Assembly (NCBI GenBank): GCA_018261615.1
Contig: JAGTSE010000022.1
Location: forward strand, 1 to 64,000
From: Pseudomonadota bacterium
GTDB lineage: Bacteria > Pseudomonadota > Gammaproteobacteria > Enterobacterales > Enterobacteriaceae
DNA: 64,000 bases
Reading direction: 5' to 3'
Shown here: positions 1-9,925 of the stretch, piece after piece
How positions within the stretch are numbered: the stretch's first letter is position 1
How the letters are laid out: every line of letters begins with the position of its first letter
Notes under the pieces: model-generated
What the model saw: only the letters and a program-made list of their open reading frames with translations
Told to the model about the DNA's origin: nothing
Database searches by the model: none
Position numbers and translations under genes: made by a program

Positions 1-96
1 CCCTTCAGAGTTTGCAGCGGGATGGCGAAACGGAGAATACGGGAGTAAATCAACCGACATTACTAACTGATTATTGTGTTTAATACTGGGGGCAGG

Positions 97-772
97 TCAT
101 TCGTTCAAATAATTAGTGACATAGAAGGCACCGTGCCCTTCAAGGAACAGCCTTACTGCATCTTGGACGGGCTGCCAGTAATCAGGATGTTTTTTAACCT
201 TCTTGTTATCTGGACCACTGTCATCTATCCAAAATGGATGCCTACCAACAGCTTTAATGTTTACAGGGAGTCCCTGTTTTTCACGCGCCAATAGTGCTAG
301 TACATGCGAGTTAACCCGGTCAGATTTCGTCTTACTTTCTTCATGGGCACGCATGAACATTAGGATGGAAAGCAGTAAGATCCGTCGGATTCTTATTCAC
401 ACCTTCGCGCGTGAAAACACGCTGGTCCATGCCCGTAACTATCGTTAACCCCATGTTTATCAAACGCAGGAAAAGTGCATTCGCATCGGTGACTTCTTCA
501 CGGGTTATACGATCAAAATTTTCCACATACAGCCAGCTATCTTTAGGTATTAGACCTTTCTCAACGCTAGCGATAAATTCGCCTAACTGGCCTTGAGTCG
601 AGTTTTTACCTTTGAAAGCAGACACACCAGCATCTTTGATCTCGACATACTCAAGACCGTTATCATGAGCATACTGCTTCGCCCTAGCCGTTTGCCTTTC
701 GAAAGAGGTTCCCGTTGATTGTTTCTCGCTTGACCAACGCACATAGCTGTATAATTTCTGCTTAGATGACAT
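97..772 (-). pseudogene. Broken serine recombinase (phage/element integrase)
   Basis: The N-terminal half (reading down from 772, start MSSKQKL) has the serine-recombinase resolvase signature Y10-x-R12-x-S14-x3-Q18, with S14 as the expected nucleophile, and the later run YVENFDRITRE. The frame is lost near 376, where one extra base (T on the plus strand) shifts it. Removing that base joins DL to LLSILMFMRAHEE, and the second frame then runs to a TGA at 97-99 with recombinase-domain-like sequence (REKQGLP, WQPVQDAVRLFLEG, YLNE). Large serine integrases usually run 450-550 residues, so the C-terminal half is also missing or outside the window. It is divergent from rimO, with only 39 bases between the starts. 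Family call is firm. Inactivity is inferred from the frameshift and early stop. A sequencing error at 376 would rescue the frame but not the length. Confidence 0.75.
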
Positions 773-811
773 TAAAATCCCGCGCCATTGATCCAATGTG
801 AGTGAATCTAC

Positions 812-2146
812 ATGTCCCATACTAAAACACCTACTAGTCAACCGAAAGTAGGATTTATATCTTTAGGCTGTCCGAAAAACCTGGTCGATTCTGAACGCAT
901 CCTTACTGAGCTGCGCACTGAAGGTTATGACGTTGTCCCGACTTATAACGATGCCGATATGGTTATCGTCAATACTTGCGGCTTTATCGACAGCGCGGTG
1001 CAAGAGTCGCTGGAAGCCATCGGCGAAGCGCTGAACGAAAATGGCAAAGTTATCGTGACTGGCTGCCTGGGCGCGAAAGAAGATCAAATCCGCGAAGTGC
1101 ATCCGAAGGTGCTGGAAATCACCGGGCCGCACAGCTATGAGCAGGTGCTTTCCCATGTTCATCACTATGTACCGAAACCGAAGCACAACCCGTTTATCAG
1201 CCTGGTGCCGGAACAGGGCGTAAAGTTGACGCCGCGTCACTACGCGTATCTGAAAATTTCCGAGGGCTGTAACCACCGTTGCACCTTCTGCATCATCCCG
1301 TCGATGCGTGGCGATCTGGTGAGCCGTCCGATTGGCGATGTGCTGGCCGAAGCCAAACGTCTGGTTGATGCGGGCGTGAAAGAGTTGCTGGTGATCTCGC
1401 AGGATACCTCCGCTTACGGCGTGGATGCGAAGCACCGCATGGGCTTCCATAACGGCGAGCCGGTAAAAACCAGTATGGTCGGCCTGTGCGAGCAACTGGC
1501 GAAGCTCGGCGTCTGGACGCGCCTGCATTACGTTTATCCGTATCCGCACGTTGATGATGTTATTCCGCTGATGGCGGAAGGCAAAATCCTGCCATACCTG
1601 GATATCCCGCTGCAACACGCCAGCCCTCGCATTCTCAAGCTGATGAAGCGTCCGGGTTCGGTCGATCGTCAATTAGCTCGCATCAAACAGTGGCGTGAGA
1701 TTTGCCCGGAGCTGACCCTGCGCTCCACCTTTATCGTTGGCTTCCCTGGCGAAACCGAAGAAGATTTCCAGATGCTGCTGGATTTCCTGAAAGAGGCGCG
1801 TCTGGATCGCGTCGGCTGCTTCAAATACAGCCCGGTGGAAGGTGCAACAGCCAACGAGCTAGCGGATCAGGTGCCGGAAGAAGTGAAAGAGGAGCGCTGG
1901 AACCGATTTATGCAGTTACAGCAGCAGATCTCGGCGGAACGTTTGCAGGAAAAAATTGGCCGCGAAATTCTCGTCATCATTGATGAAGTGGATGAAGAAG
2001 GCGCGATTGGCCGCAGCATGGCAGATGCGCCGGAGATCGACGGCGCGGTGTACCTGAACGGTGAAACGCGTGTCAAACCAGGCGATGTGATCCGTGTGAA
2101 AGTGGAAAACGCCGACGAGTACGACCTGTGGGGCTCCCGCGTTTAA
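812..2146 (+). CDS. rimO: Ribosomal protein S12 methylthiotransferase RimO
   Basis: RimO adds a methylthio group to the beta-carbon of a conserved aspartate of ribosomal protein S12, using radical SAM chemistry and two Fe-S clusters. The 444-residue product has the family layout: an N-terminal UPF0004 domain with cluster cysteines C20, C56 and C85, the radical SAM motif C153-x3-C157-x2-C160, and a C-terminal TRAM domain. It is nearly identical to E. coli RimO except for the first dozen residues ([12 protein letters not shown]), which are AT-rich and unlike the E. coli N-terminus. No strong ribosome binding site is visible before 812. The upstream region is recombinase DNA rather than the native neighbour, so the promoter and first codons may have been swapped by integration. 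A terminator follows at once, and gsiD is convergent. Confidence 0.97.
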   Translation: MSHTKTPTSQPKVGFISLGCPKNLVDSERILTELRTEGYDVVPTYNDADMVIVNTCGFIDSAVQESLEAIGEALNENGKVIVTGCLGAKEDQIREVHPKVLEITGPHSYEQVLSHVHHYVPKPKHNPFISLVPEQGVKLTPRHYAYLKISEGCNHRCTFCIIPSMRGDLVSRPIGDVLAEAKRLVDAGVKELLVISQDTSAYGVDAKHRMGFHNGEPVKTSMVGLCEQLAKLGVWTRLHYVYPYPHVDDVIPLMAEGKILPYLDIPLQHASPRILKLMKRPGSVDRQLARIKQWREICPELTLRSTFIVGFPGETEEDFQMLLDFLKEARLDRVGCFKYSPVEGATANELADQVPEEVKEERWNRFMQLQQQISAERLQEKIGREILVIIDEVDEEGAIGRSMADAPEIDGAVYLNGETRVKPGDVIRVKVENADEYDLWGSRV

Positions 2147-2154
2147 CTCCATGA

Positions 2155-2188
2155 AAACCCGGTCAATATGCCGGGTTTGTTGTTTCTG
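2155..2188 (+). terminator. Rho-independent terminator after rimO
   Basis: A perfect 8-bp stem, AAACCCGG (2155-2162) with CCGGGTTT (2171-2178), encloses an 8-base loop. It is followed by a T-rich run, nine bases after the rimO stop codon. Confidence 0.8.
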
Positions 2189-2208
2189 TTGCACCCCATT
2201 ACCCTCAG

Positions 2209-2236
2209 GCCGGATAAGCCGAAGCCGCCATCCGGC
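2209..2236. repeat. REP element between rimO and gsiD
   Basis: GCCGGAT and ATCCGGC arms flank a short centre, the usual REP/BIME unit. It lies between the convergent rimO and gsiD. Confidence 0.65.
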
Positions 2237-2253
2237 AATATATCCGATCGGCC

Positions 2254-3165
2254 TTACCCTTTAATCTTCGGATCCAGCGCGTCGCGCAGGCCGTCGCCGA
2301 ACAGGTTAAACGCCAGCACCGTCAGAAAGATCGCCAGTGACGGAAACAGCGCCACATGTGGGGCAATTACCATATCCGCACGGGCTTCGTTGAGCATCGC
2401 GCCCCACTCCGGCGTCGGCGGCTGCGCGCCCATGCCAAGAAACGACAGGCTGGCGGCAGAGATAATCGAGGTGCCGATACGCATGGTGAAATAGACCACA
2501 ATCGACGATACCGTTCCCGGCAGAATATGATGAAACAAAATCACCGCATCGCTGGCGCCGATGCTGCGCGCCGACTCGATAAACGTTTGCTGCTTCAGCA
2601 CCAGAGTATTGCCGCGCACCAGACGGGCAAAAGCGGGCACCGAGAATACGGCCACGGCGATGATCACATTAGCCATCCCACTACCCATCACCGCCACCAC
2701 TGCAATCGCCAACAAAATGCCAGGAAAAGCGAACAACACGTCGCAGATGCGCATGATAAGACGATCCCACCAGCCTTCGTAATAACCCGCCAGCAGCCCA
2801 AGCACCGTCCCAATGACTGCGCCAATCAGTACGGCAAAAAGACCGGCCGCCAGCGAGATCTGTGCGCCAACCAGCACGCGGCTGAAGATGTCGCGGCCCA
2901 GAGAATCGACGCCGAACCAGTGCACCAGCGACGGCCCTTCATTCAGCCGGTCATAGTCGAAGTAGGTTTCCGCATCGTAGGGGGCAATCCACGGCGCAAT
3001 CACCGCCAGCAGGATCAGCAGCAACACAAACAGCCCGGCGGCCATAGCCAGCGGCTGACGGCAAAAACGTCGCCAGAATTCATGCCACGGCGTGCGGACA
3101 TGTCCCGGTTTCACCACCGGCATGGCATTCAAAATCGCCTGCCGGCGCCAGTTAAACAATCGCAT
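2254..3165 (-). CDS. gsiD: Glutathione ABC importer permease GsiD
   Basis: Inner-membrane permease subunit of the GsiABCD glutathione importer, a peptide/nickel (Dpp/Opp) type ABC system. The 303-residue protein matches E. coli GsiD along its length. A cytosolic N-terminus with [10 protein letters not shown] precedes several membrane segments, and the EAA loop that docks on the ATPase is seen as [20 protein letters not shown]. The C-terminus [14 protein letters not shown] is typical of DppC-like permeases. It is last in the operon and starts two bases after the gsiC stop codon, suggesting translational coupling. E. coli has yliE and yliF between gsiD and rimO; they are absent here. Confidence 0.97.
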   Translation of the reverse strand: MRLFNWRRQAILNAMPVVKPGHVRTPWHEFWRRFCRQPLAMAAGLFVLLLILLAVIAPWIAPYDAETYFDYDRLNEGPSLVHWFGVDSLGRDIFSRVLVGAQISLAAGLFAVLIGAVIGTVLGLLAGYYEGWWDRLIMRICDVLFAFPGILLAIAVVAVMGSGMANVIIAVAVFSVPAFARLVRGNTLVLKQQTFIESARSIGASDAVILFHHILPGTVSSIVVYFTMRIGTSIISAASLSFLGMGAQPPTPEWGAMLNEARADMVIAPHVALFPSLAIFLTVLAFNLFGDGLRDALDPKIKG

Positions 3166-3167
3166 CC

Positions 3168-4088
3168 TTACTTATACCTGATAGCAGGGTTGAGCGCGGC
3201 GTAGAGCACATCAACCACCAAGTTGATAAGAATAAATTCCAGCGAGAAGAGCAGCACCTCCGCCTGGATCACCGGGTAGTCGCGCATATCCACCGAGTCC
3301 ACCAGCAAACGCCCCAGCCCCGGCCAGTTAAAGACTTTTTCCACCACAATCGAGCCGCCCAGCAGGAAGCCAAATTGCAGCCCCATCATCGTGACGACCG
3401 GGATCATCGCATTACGCAGACCGTGCTTAAGTATCACCCAACGTTCGCTGACGCCTTTAGCGCGTGCGGTACGCATATAATCCTCATTCAGCACATCGAC
3501 AAACGAAGCGCGGGTGAAGCGCGCCATCACGGCGGCCACGGCCGCGCCCAGCGTCAGAGAAGGTAAAATATAGTGCTGCCAGCTATCAGCGCCCACGGTC
3601 GGCAGCCAGCCCAACTCAACGGAGAAGATTTGCATCAGCAACATCCCCAGCGCAAAAGCGGGGAATGAGATCCCGGTGACCGCCAGCGCCATTCCCAGAT
3701 GATCCGGCCAGCGGTTGCGCCACACGGCGGCGGCAATTCCGGCGCCCAGCCCGAACAACATCGCCCAGAACATGCTGGTGAGGGTTAGCAGCAGAGTCGG
3801 CATAAAACGGCTGGCTATCTCATTCGTCACCGGGCGGCGGGACGCCATCGAAATGCCGAAATCCCCCTGCAACACGCTGGTGATGTAGTGCCAGAACTGT
3901 AACCACAGCGGCTGATCCAGCCCAAGCTGACGGCGCACCAGTTCAATCACCTGCGCGTCAGCCTCCTGCCCGGCAATCAGCCGAGCCGGATCGCCGGGCA
4001 GTAAATGCACAAACAGAAATACCAGCACGGCCACAATCAGTAGCGTCGGGATCAGGCCCAGCAGACGTTTAATAATATAATTCAGCAT
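3168..4088 (-). CDS. gsiC: Glutathione ABC importer permease GsiC
   Basis: Second membrane subunit of the GsiABCD importer, DppB-like, 306 residues. The start at 4088 ([11 protein letters not shown]) matches E. coli GsiC; the open frame extends five codons further upstream without homology. Features include the first transmembrane helix ([20 protein letters not shown]), the conserved LPGDPAR motif that follows it in DppB permeases, the EAA-type loop [23 protein letters not shown], and a C-terminal helix ending NPAIRYK. It lies between gsiB, about 50 bases upstream, and gsiD. It should pair with GsiD to form the translocation pore. Confidence 0.97.
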   Translation of the reverse strand: MLNYIIKRLLGLIPTLLIVAVLVFLFVHLLPGDPARLIAGQEADAQVIELVRRQLGLDQPLWLQFWHYITSVLQGDFGISMASRRPVTNEIASRFMPTLLLTLTSMFWAMLFGLGAGIAAAVWRNRWPDHLGMALAVTGISFPAFALGMLLMQIFSVELGWLPTVGADSWQHYILPSLTLGAAVAAVMARFTRASFVDVLNEDYMRTARAKGVSERWVILKHGLRNAMIPVVTMMGLQFGFLLGGSIVVEKVFNWPGLGRLLVDSVDMRDYPVIQAEVLLFSLEFILINLVVDVLYAALNPAIRYK

Positions 4089-4137
4089 CGCTCGTTCCCT
4101 CATGCCCCTTCCGTCAAGTCAAAGTGGAATGAGTCAG

Positions 4138-5679
4138 TTAGTTCACCAAATCAGCATTGTCAAAACTGAACCCGGTATCGGGCATGATATAGAAACCGGT
4201 CAGCTTCTTGTTATGCGCGGAGACCAGCTTTTCCACCACCAGCGGCACCCATGGCGACTGTTGCCAGATGATGTCCTGCGCCTGTTTGTACAAGCGCGCT
4301 TTCTCTTGCGGGTTGGTGGTTCTCAGCGCATCGGCTAAGCCTTTATCCACCTGCGGGTTACTGTAAAACGCGGTGTTGAACTGCGTCGGAGGCCAGTTCC
4401 ATGAAGCAAACAGCGGCGACAGTCCCCAGTCCGCTTCGCCGGTTGAGGCCGACCAGCCGGTATAAAACATGCGTACGCCGCTCTGCTCCTGCCCTTCGGC
4501 CTCCACTTGCGCCGCACGCTGCCCGGCATCCATCGCTGTCACCTGCACTTTAATCCCCACCTGCGCCAGTTGCTGCTGGGTAAACTGCAACACCTTCTGC
4601 GCGGTACTGTGGTTGTGCGACGACCATAGCGTCGTGCTGAAGCCCTGCGGATAACCCGCCTCTTTCAGCAGCTCGCGAGCTTTTGCCGGATCGTAAGGCC
4701 AGGGCTGATACGCCTGCGAATAGGGAATCGACGGTGGCAACACGCCGGTCGCGGGCGTGGCGAAACCGGCAAAAGCCACCTTCACCAGCGCCGGGCGGTT
4801 GATAGCGTAGTTAATCGCTTCGCGCACTTTCAGGTTATCAAACGGCTTTTGCGTGACGTTCATACTGATGTAACGCTGCAAAATCGACGGGCTGGCGACC
4901 AGTTCAAGTTTACTGTTTCTTTTTAGCACTTCCGCCTGCTCATAAGGGATCGGAAATGCGAATTGCGCCTCGCCGGTTTGCAGCATCGCCGCACGGGTAT
5001 TGTTATCCACCACTGGGCGCCAGGTGATGGAATCGAGTTTCGGCAGCCCTTTCTGCCAGTAGCCGTCGAACTTCTTCACCTTCACAAAGTCGGTCTGATT
5101 CCAGGCTTCCAGTTCATACGGGCCGGTCCCTACCGGATGAAAACCGATATCTTTGCCGTACTTTTTCAGTGCCGCCGGGGAGATCATCACCGTTGCCGGA
5201 TGCGCCAGGATATTGATAAACGCCGAGAAAGGCTGCTTAAGAATGATTTTTACCGTGTAGCGGTCCACCACCTCGGTTAAGTCGATATTTTTATACAGGT
5301 TGTAGCGCTTCAGGCTGTTATCCGGATTGCTGGCGCGATCGAGGTTGGCCTTAACGGCCGCGGCGTCAAAATCGGTTCCATCCTGAAACTTCACGCCCTG
5401 ACGCAGGAAAATGGTGTAGATTAGCCCGTCGGCAGAAACCGTGTAGCTTTGCGCCAGCACATTCTCCAGTTGCATATCTTTATCCAGGCCAAACAGCCCC
5501 TGATAAAAGGATTTCGCTACCGCCTGCGACAGTGTGTCATTGGCATCATAGGGATCGAGCGTGGTGAAATTGGAGCCAACCGCGACCACGACGTCTTTCG
5601 CGGCAAAGGCCTGCGCGGCGGTCAGCGCGAACAACACGCCTGCAACGAGCCGCCAGTGCCGGGAAACGAATTGTGTCAT
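4138..5679 (-). CDS. gsiB: Periplasmic glutathione-binding protein GsiB
   Basis: Solute-binding protein of the GsiABCD importer (SBP family 5, DppA/OppA-like), 513 residues, close to E. coli GsiB. A clear Sec signal peptide covers roughly residues 1-26 ([19 protein letters not shown]), with cleavage expected after AFA. The mature protein has the family's early ligand-lobe sequence [22 protein letters not shown]. It delivers glutathione from the periplasm to GsiC/GsiD. It sits 33 bases downstream of gsiA in the same operon. Confidence 0.97.
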   Translation of the reverse strand: MTQFVSRHWRLVAGVLFALTAAQAFAAKDVVVAVGSNFTTLDPYDANDTLSQAVAKSFYQGLFGLDKDMQLENVLAQSYTVSADGLIYTIFLRQGVKFQDGTDFDAAAVKANLDRASNPDNSLKRYNLYKNIDLTEVVDRYTVKIILKQPFSAFINILAHPATVMISPAALKKYGKDIGFHPVGTGPYELEAWNQTDFVKVKKFDGYWQKGLPKLDSITWRPVVDNNTRAAMLQTGEAQFAFPIPYEQAEVLKRNSKLELVASPSILQRYISMNVTQKPFDNLKVREAINYAINRPALVKVAFAGFATPATGVLPPSIPYSQAYQPWPYDPAKARELLKEAGYPQGFSTTLWSSHNHSTAQKVLQFTQQQLAQVGIKVQVTAMDAGQRAAQVEAEGQEQSGVRMFYTGWSASTGEADWGLSPLFASWNWPPTQFNTAFYSNPQVDKGLADALRTTNPQEKARLYKQAQDIIWQQSPWVPLVVEKLVSAHNKKLTGFYIMPDTGFSFDNADLVN

Positions 5680-5712
5680 GTTGCTCTCCTGAATAACCCT
5701 GCCACTGCTCAG

Positions 5713-7584
5713 TTAAAAACGGGACTGCGTACTGCCAGGCGTGGAACGTGCGGCATAGTGCCCCGGCCCCACATTCTGCAACTGCACGCGTTGCATCGAC
5801 TCGCCGAGCTTGAGGATATTGCTGGGCATGTCATCAGATAACAGCACTCTTTGCGCATGGGTATGCGCAGGATCGGCCACCGGAACCGCCGACATTAATT
5901 TGCGTGTATAGGGGTGTTGCGGGTTTTCGAATACCGCGCGGCGCGGGCCAATCTCAACAATCTGCCCAAGGTACATTACCGCCACCCGGTGGCTGATGCG
6001 CTCCACCACCGCCATATCGTGGGAAATAAACAGGAACGCGATCCCCATGTCACGCTGCAGATCGAGCAATAAATTGATGATCTGCGCACGGATTGAGACA
6101 TCCAGCGCAGAAACCGACTCATCCGCTACCACGACGCGCGGATTCAGCGCCAGCGCACGGGCAATGCAGATGCGCTGCCGCTGACCGCCAGAAAATTCAT
6201 GTGGATAACGCCAGGCGTGCTCCGGTTTCAGGCCGACACGTTCCAGCAACCACTCAATCCGCTGATGCCCCTCTTTTTCCGCTAATAAATTATGCACCCG
6301 CAGCGGCTCGATAATCGAATCGCCCACCGTCTGGCGGGGATCCAGCGAAGCATAAGGATCCTGAAAAATAAACTGAATATCGCGACGCACCTGTTTCAAT
6401 TTGCTGTCCGGCAACGTGTCGATCCGCTGGCCGTTAAAGATAATCGAACCGCCCTGGCTCTCCACCAGCCGCAGCAGTGCCCGCCCGGTAGTTGACTTTC
6501 CGCAGCCGGATTCACCGACCAGCGACAGCGTTTCGCCCGGCCAGAGATCAAAGCTGATGCCTTCCACCGCATGCACCTCTTTGGTCACGCGGTTAAGAAT
6601 GCCGCTGCGCAGCGGAAAGCGTGCCTCCAGGTCGCGCACCTGCAAAATCGGCTCGCCCGGCACCACGGTATTCTGTTCGGTTTCCGCTTCCTGATACTGA
6701 GGGTTTTTCATGGAAATCAGCGGAAAACGGCGCGGCAGGTTGCTGCCATTCATCGCACCGAGCTTAGGCACTGCGGCCAGAAGCGCTTTGGTATAAGGAT
6801 GAGACGGCACATTGAAAACCTGATCGACCGTGCCAATCTCCACCGCTTCGCCATCGTTCATCACCAGAACCCGATCGGCGACATCCGCCACCACGCCCAT
6901 ATCGTGAGTGATAAAAATCACCCCCATCGACATCTCTTTTTGCAGCACCGCGATCAGTTGCAGGATCTGCGCCTGAATCGTGACATCCAGCGCGGTAGTC
7001 GGCTCGTCGGCGATCAGCACCGCCGGGCGACACGACAGCGCCATGGCAATCATCACTCGCTGACGCATGCCGCCGGAAAGCTGATGCGGAAAGCTGGATA
7101 AAATGGCCTGCGACTCCGGAATGCGCACCAGGTCTAGCATGCGTCGCGCTTCGTTCATCGCATCTTCACGCCCCAGTCGCTGGTGCAGACGAATCGACTC
7201 GGCAATCTGCTCGCCAACCGGGAAAACCGGGTTGAGCGAGGTCATCGGCTCCTGAAAAATCATCGCAATGTCGGCGCCGCGCACGCTGCGCATCTGCGAC
7301 GAAGAGAGACGGGTCAGATCCACCTTCTGGCGATTGCGCCGCGTCAGACGCATATGATCGCAGCTCACTTCACCACCCGCCTGTTCAATCAGGCGCAGCA
7401 GTGACAGCGCCGTCACCGATTTACCGGAGCCGGACTCGCCAACAATCGCCAGCGTTTCGCCACGCTTCAGGGAAAATGAAAGGTGACGTACCGCCGGGGT
7501 CAGCTCTTTTTCATCACGAAAACCAATATTCAGATTGCGGACATCCAGCACCACATCGGCATCTGTCTCAACCCCGTGCGACAC
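5713..7584 (-). CDS. gsiA: Glutathione ABC importer ATPase GsiA (fused dual domain)
   Basis: ATPase subunit of the importer, with two fused ABC domains. Domain 1 has Walker A GESGSGKS near residue 50, the signature LSGGMRQR and Walker [12 protein letters not shown]. Domain 2 has [16 protein letters not shown] and [11 protein letters not shown], each followed by the oligopeptide-transporter C-terminal extension ([16 protein letters not shown]). I place the start at the GTG at 7584: it gives [13 protein letters not shown], which aligns with E. coli MPHSDELDAGNVL, and AAGGAG lies six bases upstream. A GTG at 7602 is in frame but would put the ribosome binding site inside the gene. The upstream iaaA remnant ends ten bases before this start, so gsiA probably still uses the iaaA promoter. 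Confidence 0.95.
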   Translation of the reverse strand: MSHGVETDADVVLDVRNLNIGFRDEKELTPAVRHLSFSLKRGETLAIVGESGSGKSVTALSLLRLIEQAGGEVSCDHMRLTRRNRQKVDLTRLSSSQMRSVRGADIAMIFQEPMTSLNPVFPVGEQIAESIRLHQRLGREDAMNEARRMLDLVRIPESQAILSSFPHQLSGGMRQRVMIAMALSCRPAVLIADEPTTALDVTIQAQILQLIAVLQKEMSMGVIFITHDMGVVADVADRVLVMNDGEAVEIGTVDQVFNVPSHPYTKALLAAVPKLGAMNGSNLPRRFPLISMKNPQYQEAETEQNTVVPGEPILQVRDLEARFPLRSGILNRVTKEVHAVEGISFDLWPGETLSLVGESGCGKSTTGRALLRLVESQGGSIIFNGQRIDTLPDSKLKQVRRDIQFIFQDPYASLDPRQTVGDSIIEPLRVHNLLAEKEGHQRIEWLLERVGLKPEHAWRYPHEFSGGQRQRICIARALALNPRVVVADESVSALDVSIRAQIINLLLDLQRDMGIAFLFISHDMAVVERISHRVAVMYLGQIVEIGPRRAVFENPQHPYTRKLMSAVPVADPAHTHAQRVLLSDDMPSNILKLGESMQRVQLQNVGPGHYAARSTPGSTQSRF

Positions 7585-7594
7585 TCCACTCTCC

Positions 7595-7741
7595 TTATTC
7601 ACGATAAATGCCTACATTCGGCGCATCGCCGGCATAGCCCCTGGCGCAGTACATCCCTTCGCTGTTAAACGGCAACGCGACATTACCTTCACGATCGATA
7701 GCAATCAGCCCGCCATGTATTGCGATTACCGCTTTCACCAT
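7595..7741 (-). pseudogene. iaaA: iaaA remnant: isoaspartyl peptidase with large in-frame internal deletion
   Basis: The 48-codon frame begins MVKAVIAIHGG, the exact N-terminus of isoaspartyl peptidase/L-asparaginase IaaA. It continues directly into LIAIDREGNVALPFNSEG, which aligns with the last 40 or so residues of the 321-residue E. coli enzyme (GGLIAIDHEGNVALPFNTEG). About 270 internal codons are gone, with the joint at a shared Gly-Gly. The catalytic N-terminal threonine of the beta subunit and the autocleavage site lie in the missing part, so the product cannot be active. The reading frame, start and stop next to gsiA are all preserved. In E. coli, iaaA is the first gene of the iaaA-gsiABCD operon, so an in-frame loss would avoid polar effects on gsi. 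Confidence 0.93.
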
Positions 7742-7837
7742 TTGTGCTGCCCGGGTTTTCTTCGTTTCCGACGATTTCTGAATATAGAAATTCGTTACAA
7801 CGAAGTAAAGCAATGTGATTACAACGAGGTAGCCGCG

Positions 7838-7862
7838 AGGCGTGTTGGCGACACGCCTTTTC
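7838..7862 (+). terminator. Terminator-like hairpin in the moeA leader
   Basis: A perfect 8-bp stem, AGGCGTGT (7838-7845) with ACACGCCT (7851-7858), has loop TGGCG and is followed by a short T run. It lies 45 bases upstream of the moeA start. A possible -10 (CATAAT, about 7866-7871) lies just after it, so it may be an operator or promoter-side structure rather than an attenuator. Confidence 0.35.
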
Positions 7863-7904
7863 TGCCATAATGTGCCCCTCAACGCATTGTGCAGGACAGT
7901 AAAT

Positions 7905-9137
7905 ATGGAATCATCAAATGGCCTGATCTCACTGGAGACGGCCCTGTCACAGATGTTGTCACACATTTCGCCGCTGACAGAACGCGAAACATTGCCGCTC
8001 ATCGCCTGCTTTGGCCGCATGGTGGCGGAAGATATTATCTCCCCGCTAAATGTCCCCGGTTTTGATAACTCGGCGATGGACGGTTATGCCGTGCGTATCG
8101 CCGATATCAATAACGGCAGCGCTTTACCGGTGGCGGGCAAAGCCTTTGCCGGGCAGCCTTTCGCAGGCGATTGGCCTGCGGGCACCTGCGTGCGCATAAT
8201 GACCGGCGCGCCGATTCCTGCCGGTTGCGATGCTGTCGTGATGCAGGAACAAACCGAGCAAACAGACGCCGGTATCCACTTTACCGTCGAGGTACGCCAA
8301 AATCAGAACATCCGCAGGGTCGGTGAAGATATCACCAAAGACGCCGTGGTGTTTCGCGCTGGTACCAAACTGACCGCCGCCGAGTTGCCAGTGCTGGCGT
8401 CGCTGGGTATTGCTGAAGTTTCCGTGCTGCGTAAAGTACGCGTGGCGCTATTCTCTACCGGTGATGAGCTGCAACTGCCGGGGCAACCGTTGGCCGACGG
8501 GCAAATTTATGACACCAACCGCCTGGCTATCCATCTGATGCTGGCGCAACTGGGTTACGAAGTGATTAACCTCGGCATTATTCCGGACGATCCGCAAAAA
8601 CTGCGGGCGACCTTTATTGCCGCAGATAAGCAAGCCGATGTGGTAATCAGCTCCGGCGGCGTGTCGGTAGGCGAAGCCGATTACACGAAAACCATCCTCG
8701 ACGAACTGGGCTTAATCGCCTTCTGGAAGCTGGCGATTAAGCCCGGCAAACCGTTCGCCTTCGGCAAGCTGAGCCACAGTTGGTTCTGCGGTCTGCCCGG
8801 CAATCCGGTTTCCGCTGTCCTCACCTTCTACCAATTGGTGCAGCCGTTACTGGCAAAACTGAGTGGCGATACGGCCAGTTTCCAGCCGCTGCGTTTTCGC
8901 GCCCGCGCCGTGGAGCGGTTGAAAAAAACACCGGGTCGTCTCGATTTCCAGCGCGGCATAGTAAGCCGCGGCGAAGATGGCTCGCTGGAAGTGCGCAGTA
9001 CCGGGCATCAGGGTTCGCACATATTCAGTTCCTTCAGCCAGGGTAACTGTTTCGTGGTGCTGGAACGCGAGCGCGGCAATATCGAAGCGGGCGAATGGGT
9101 TGACGTTGAGATGTTTACTCCTCTGTTTGGAGGCTAA
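7905..9137 (+). CDS. moeA: Molybdopterin molybdenumtransferase MoeA
   Basis: MoeA inserts molybdate into adenylylated molybdopterin to give active molybdenum cofactor. The 410-residue protein matches E. coli MoeA from [14 protein letters not shown]; an in-frame ATG at 7842 lies in the leader and has no homology. It shows the MoeA N-terminal domain motif [12 protein letters not shown], the MoCF-binding domain with FSTGDEL and [14 protein letters not shown], the [12 protein letters not shown] motif, and a C-terminal beta-barrel domain. It is followed two bases later by moeB, as in E. coli. The divergent upstream neighbour is the iaaA remnant heading the gsi operon, so the 163-base gap serves both directions. 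Confidence 0.97.
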   Translation: MESSNGLISLETALSQMLSHISPLTERETLPLIACFGRMVAEDIISPLNVPGFDNSAMDGYAVRIADINNGSALPVAGKAFAGQPFAGDWPAGTCVRIMTGAPIPAGCDAVVMQEQTEQTDAGIHFTVEVRQNQNIRRVGEDITKDAVVFRAGTKLTAAELPVLASLGIAEVSVLRKVRVALFSTGDELQLPGQPLADGQIYDTNRLAIHLMLAQLGYEVINLGIIPDDPQKLRATFIAADKQADVVISSGGVSVGEADYTKTILDELGLIAFWKLAIKPGKPFAFGKLSHSWFCGLPGNPVSAVLTFYQLVQPLLAKLSGDTASFQPLRFRARAVERLKKTPGRLDFQRGIVSRGEDGSLEVRSTGHQGSHIFSSFSQGNCFVVLERERGNIEAGEWVDVEMFTPLFGG

Positions 9138-9139
9138 AG

Positions 9140-9889
9140 ATGGTCGAACTCAGCGATGCGGAGATGATGCGCTACAACCGGCAGATCATTCTGCGTGGTT
9201 TTGATTTTGACGGTCAGGAGCGGTTAAAAGCCGCCCGCGTACTGGTGGTCGGCTTGGGTGGTCTGGGTTGCGCTGCCGCGCAGTATCTGGCGGCGGCAGG
9301 TGCCGGGCAGATGACACTGCTCGATTTCGATACCGTGGCGCTCTCCAATCTGCAACGCCAGACGCTGCACAGTGATGCGGATATCGGTGCGGCAAAAGTG
9401 GATTCCGCACGCGAATCGCTGCTGCGCATTAACCCGCACGTACAGTACACCGCCATCAATGCGCTGCTGGATGAAACAGCGCTGTTCGCGCAGATTGCCG
9501 CCCATGACCTGGTGCTGGACTGCACCGATAATGTCGCCATTCGCAATCAACTCAACGCGGGTTGTTTTCAGCATAAAGTGCCGTTGGTTTCCGGTGCGGC
9601 CATTCGTATGGAGGGGCAGATCAGCGTCTTTACCTGGCAAGAAAATACCCCCTGCTACCGCTGTTTGAGCCGCCTGTTTGGCGAAAACGCGCTGACCTGC
9701 GTGGAAGCCGGGGTGATGGCGCCATTAGTGGGCGCGATTGGTTCGTTGCAGGCAATGGAAGCGATAAAAGTACTGGCGCACTATGGTACGCCAGCGGCGG
9801 GGAAAATCGTAATGTATGATGCGATGACCTGCCAGTTCCGCGAAATGAAACTGCCGCGAAACCCCACCTGTGAGGTATGCGGCGGCTGA
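9140..9889 (+). CDS. moeB: Molybdopterin-synthase adenylyltransferase MoeB
   Basis: MoeB is an E1-like enzyme that adenylates the C-terminal Gly-Gly of MoaD so that it can receive sulfur for molybdopterin synthase. The 249-residue protein has the nucleotide-binding loop VVGLGGLGCAAAQYLA, the ThiF-family aspartate region LDCTDNVAIRNQLN, and two zinc-binding pairs: CYRC near residue 172 and a final CEVC near the C-terminus. It is translationally coupled to moeA (two-base gap). Its partner moaD is also in this window at 57.3-57.5 kb. A REP-like repeat and the convergent fsaA follow. Confidence 0.97.
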   Translation: MVELSDAEMMRYNRQIILRGFDFDGQERLKAARVLVVGLGGLGCAAAQYLAAAGAGQMTLLDFDTVALSNLQRQTLHSDADIGAAKVDSARESLLRINPHVQYTAINALLDETALFAQIAAHDLVLDCTDNVAIRNQLNAGCFQHKVPLVSGAAIRMEGQISVFTWQENTPCYRCLSRLFGENALTCVEAGVMAPLVGAIGSLQAMEAIKVLAHYGTPAAGKIVMYDAMTCQFREMKLPRNPTCEVCGG

Positions 9890-9893
9890 AGTC

Positions 9894-9922
9894 ATTGCCG
9901 GATGGTGCGCCACCCGGCTTAT
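9894..9922. repeat. REP-like repeat between moeB and fsaA
   Basis: Short inverted repeat of REP type (GCCGGATGG ... CCACCCGGC) between the convergent moeB and fsaA. Confidence 0.5.
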
Positions 9923-9925
9923 CAC

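Noticed and set aside
1..96. Possible continuation of the recombinase or another gene at the left edge
   Set aside because: No frame continues the recombinase domain beyond the TGA at 97-99, and too little sequence is present to call anything else.
863..1672. 269-codon open frame antisense to rimO
   Set aside because: It mirrors the codon pattern of rimO, and rimO homology covers the whole stretch. The reverse frame shows no family features.
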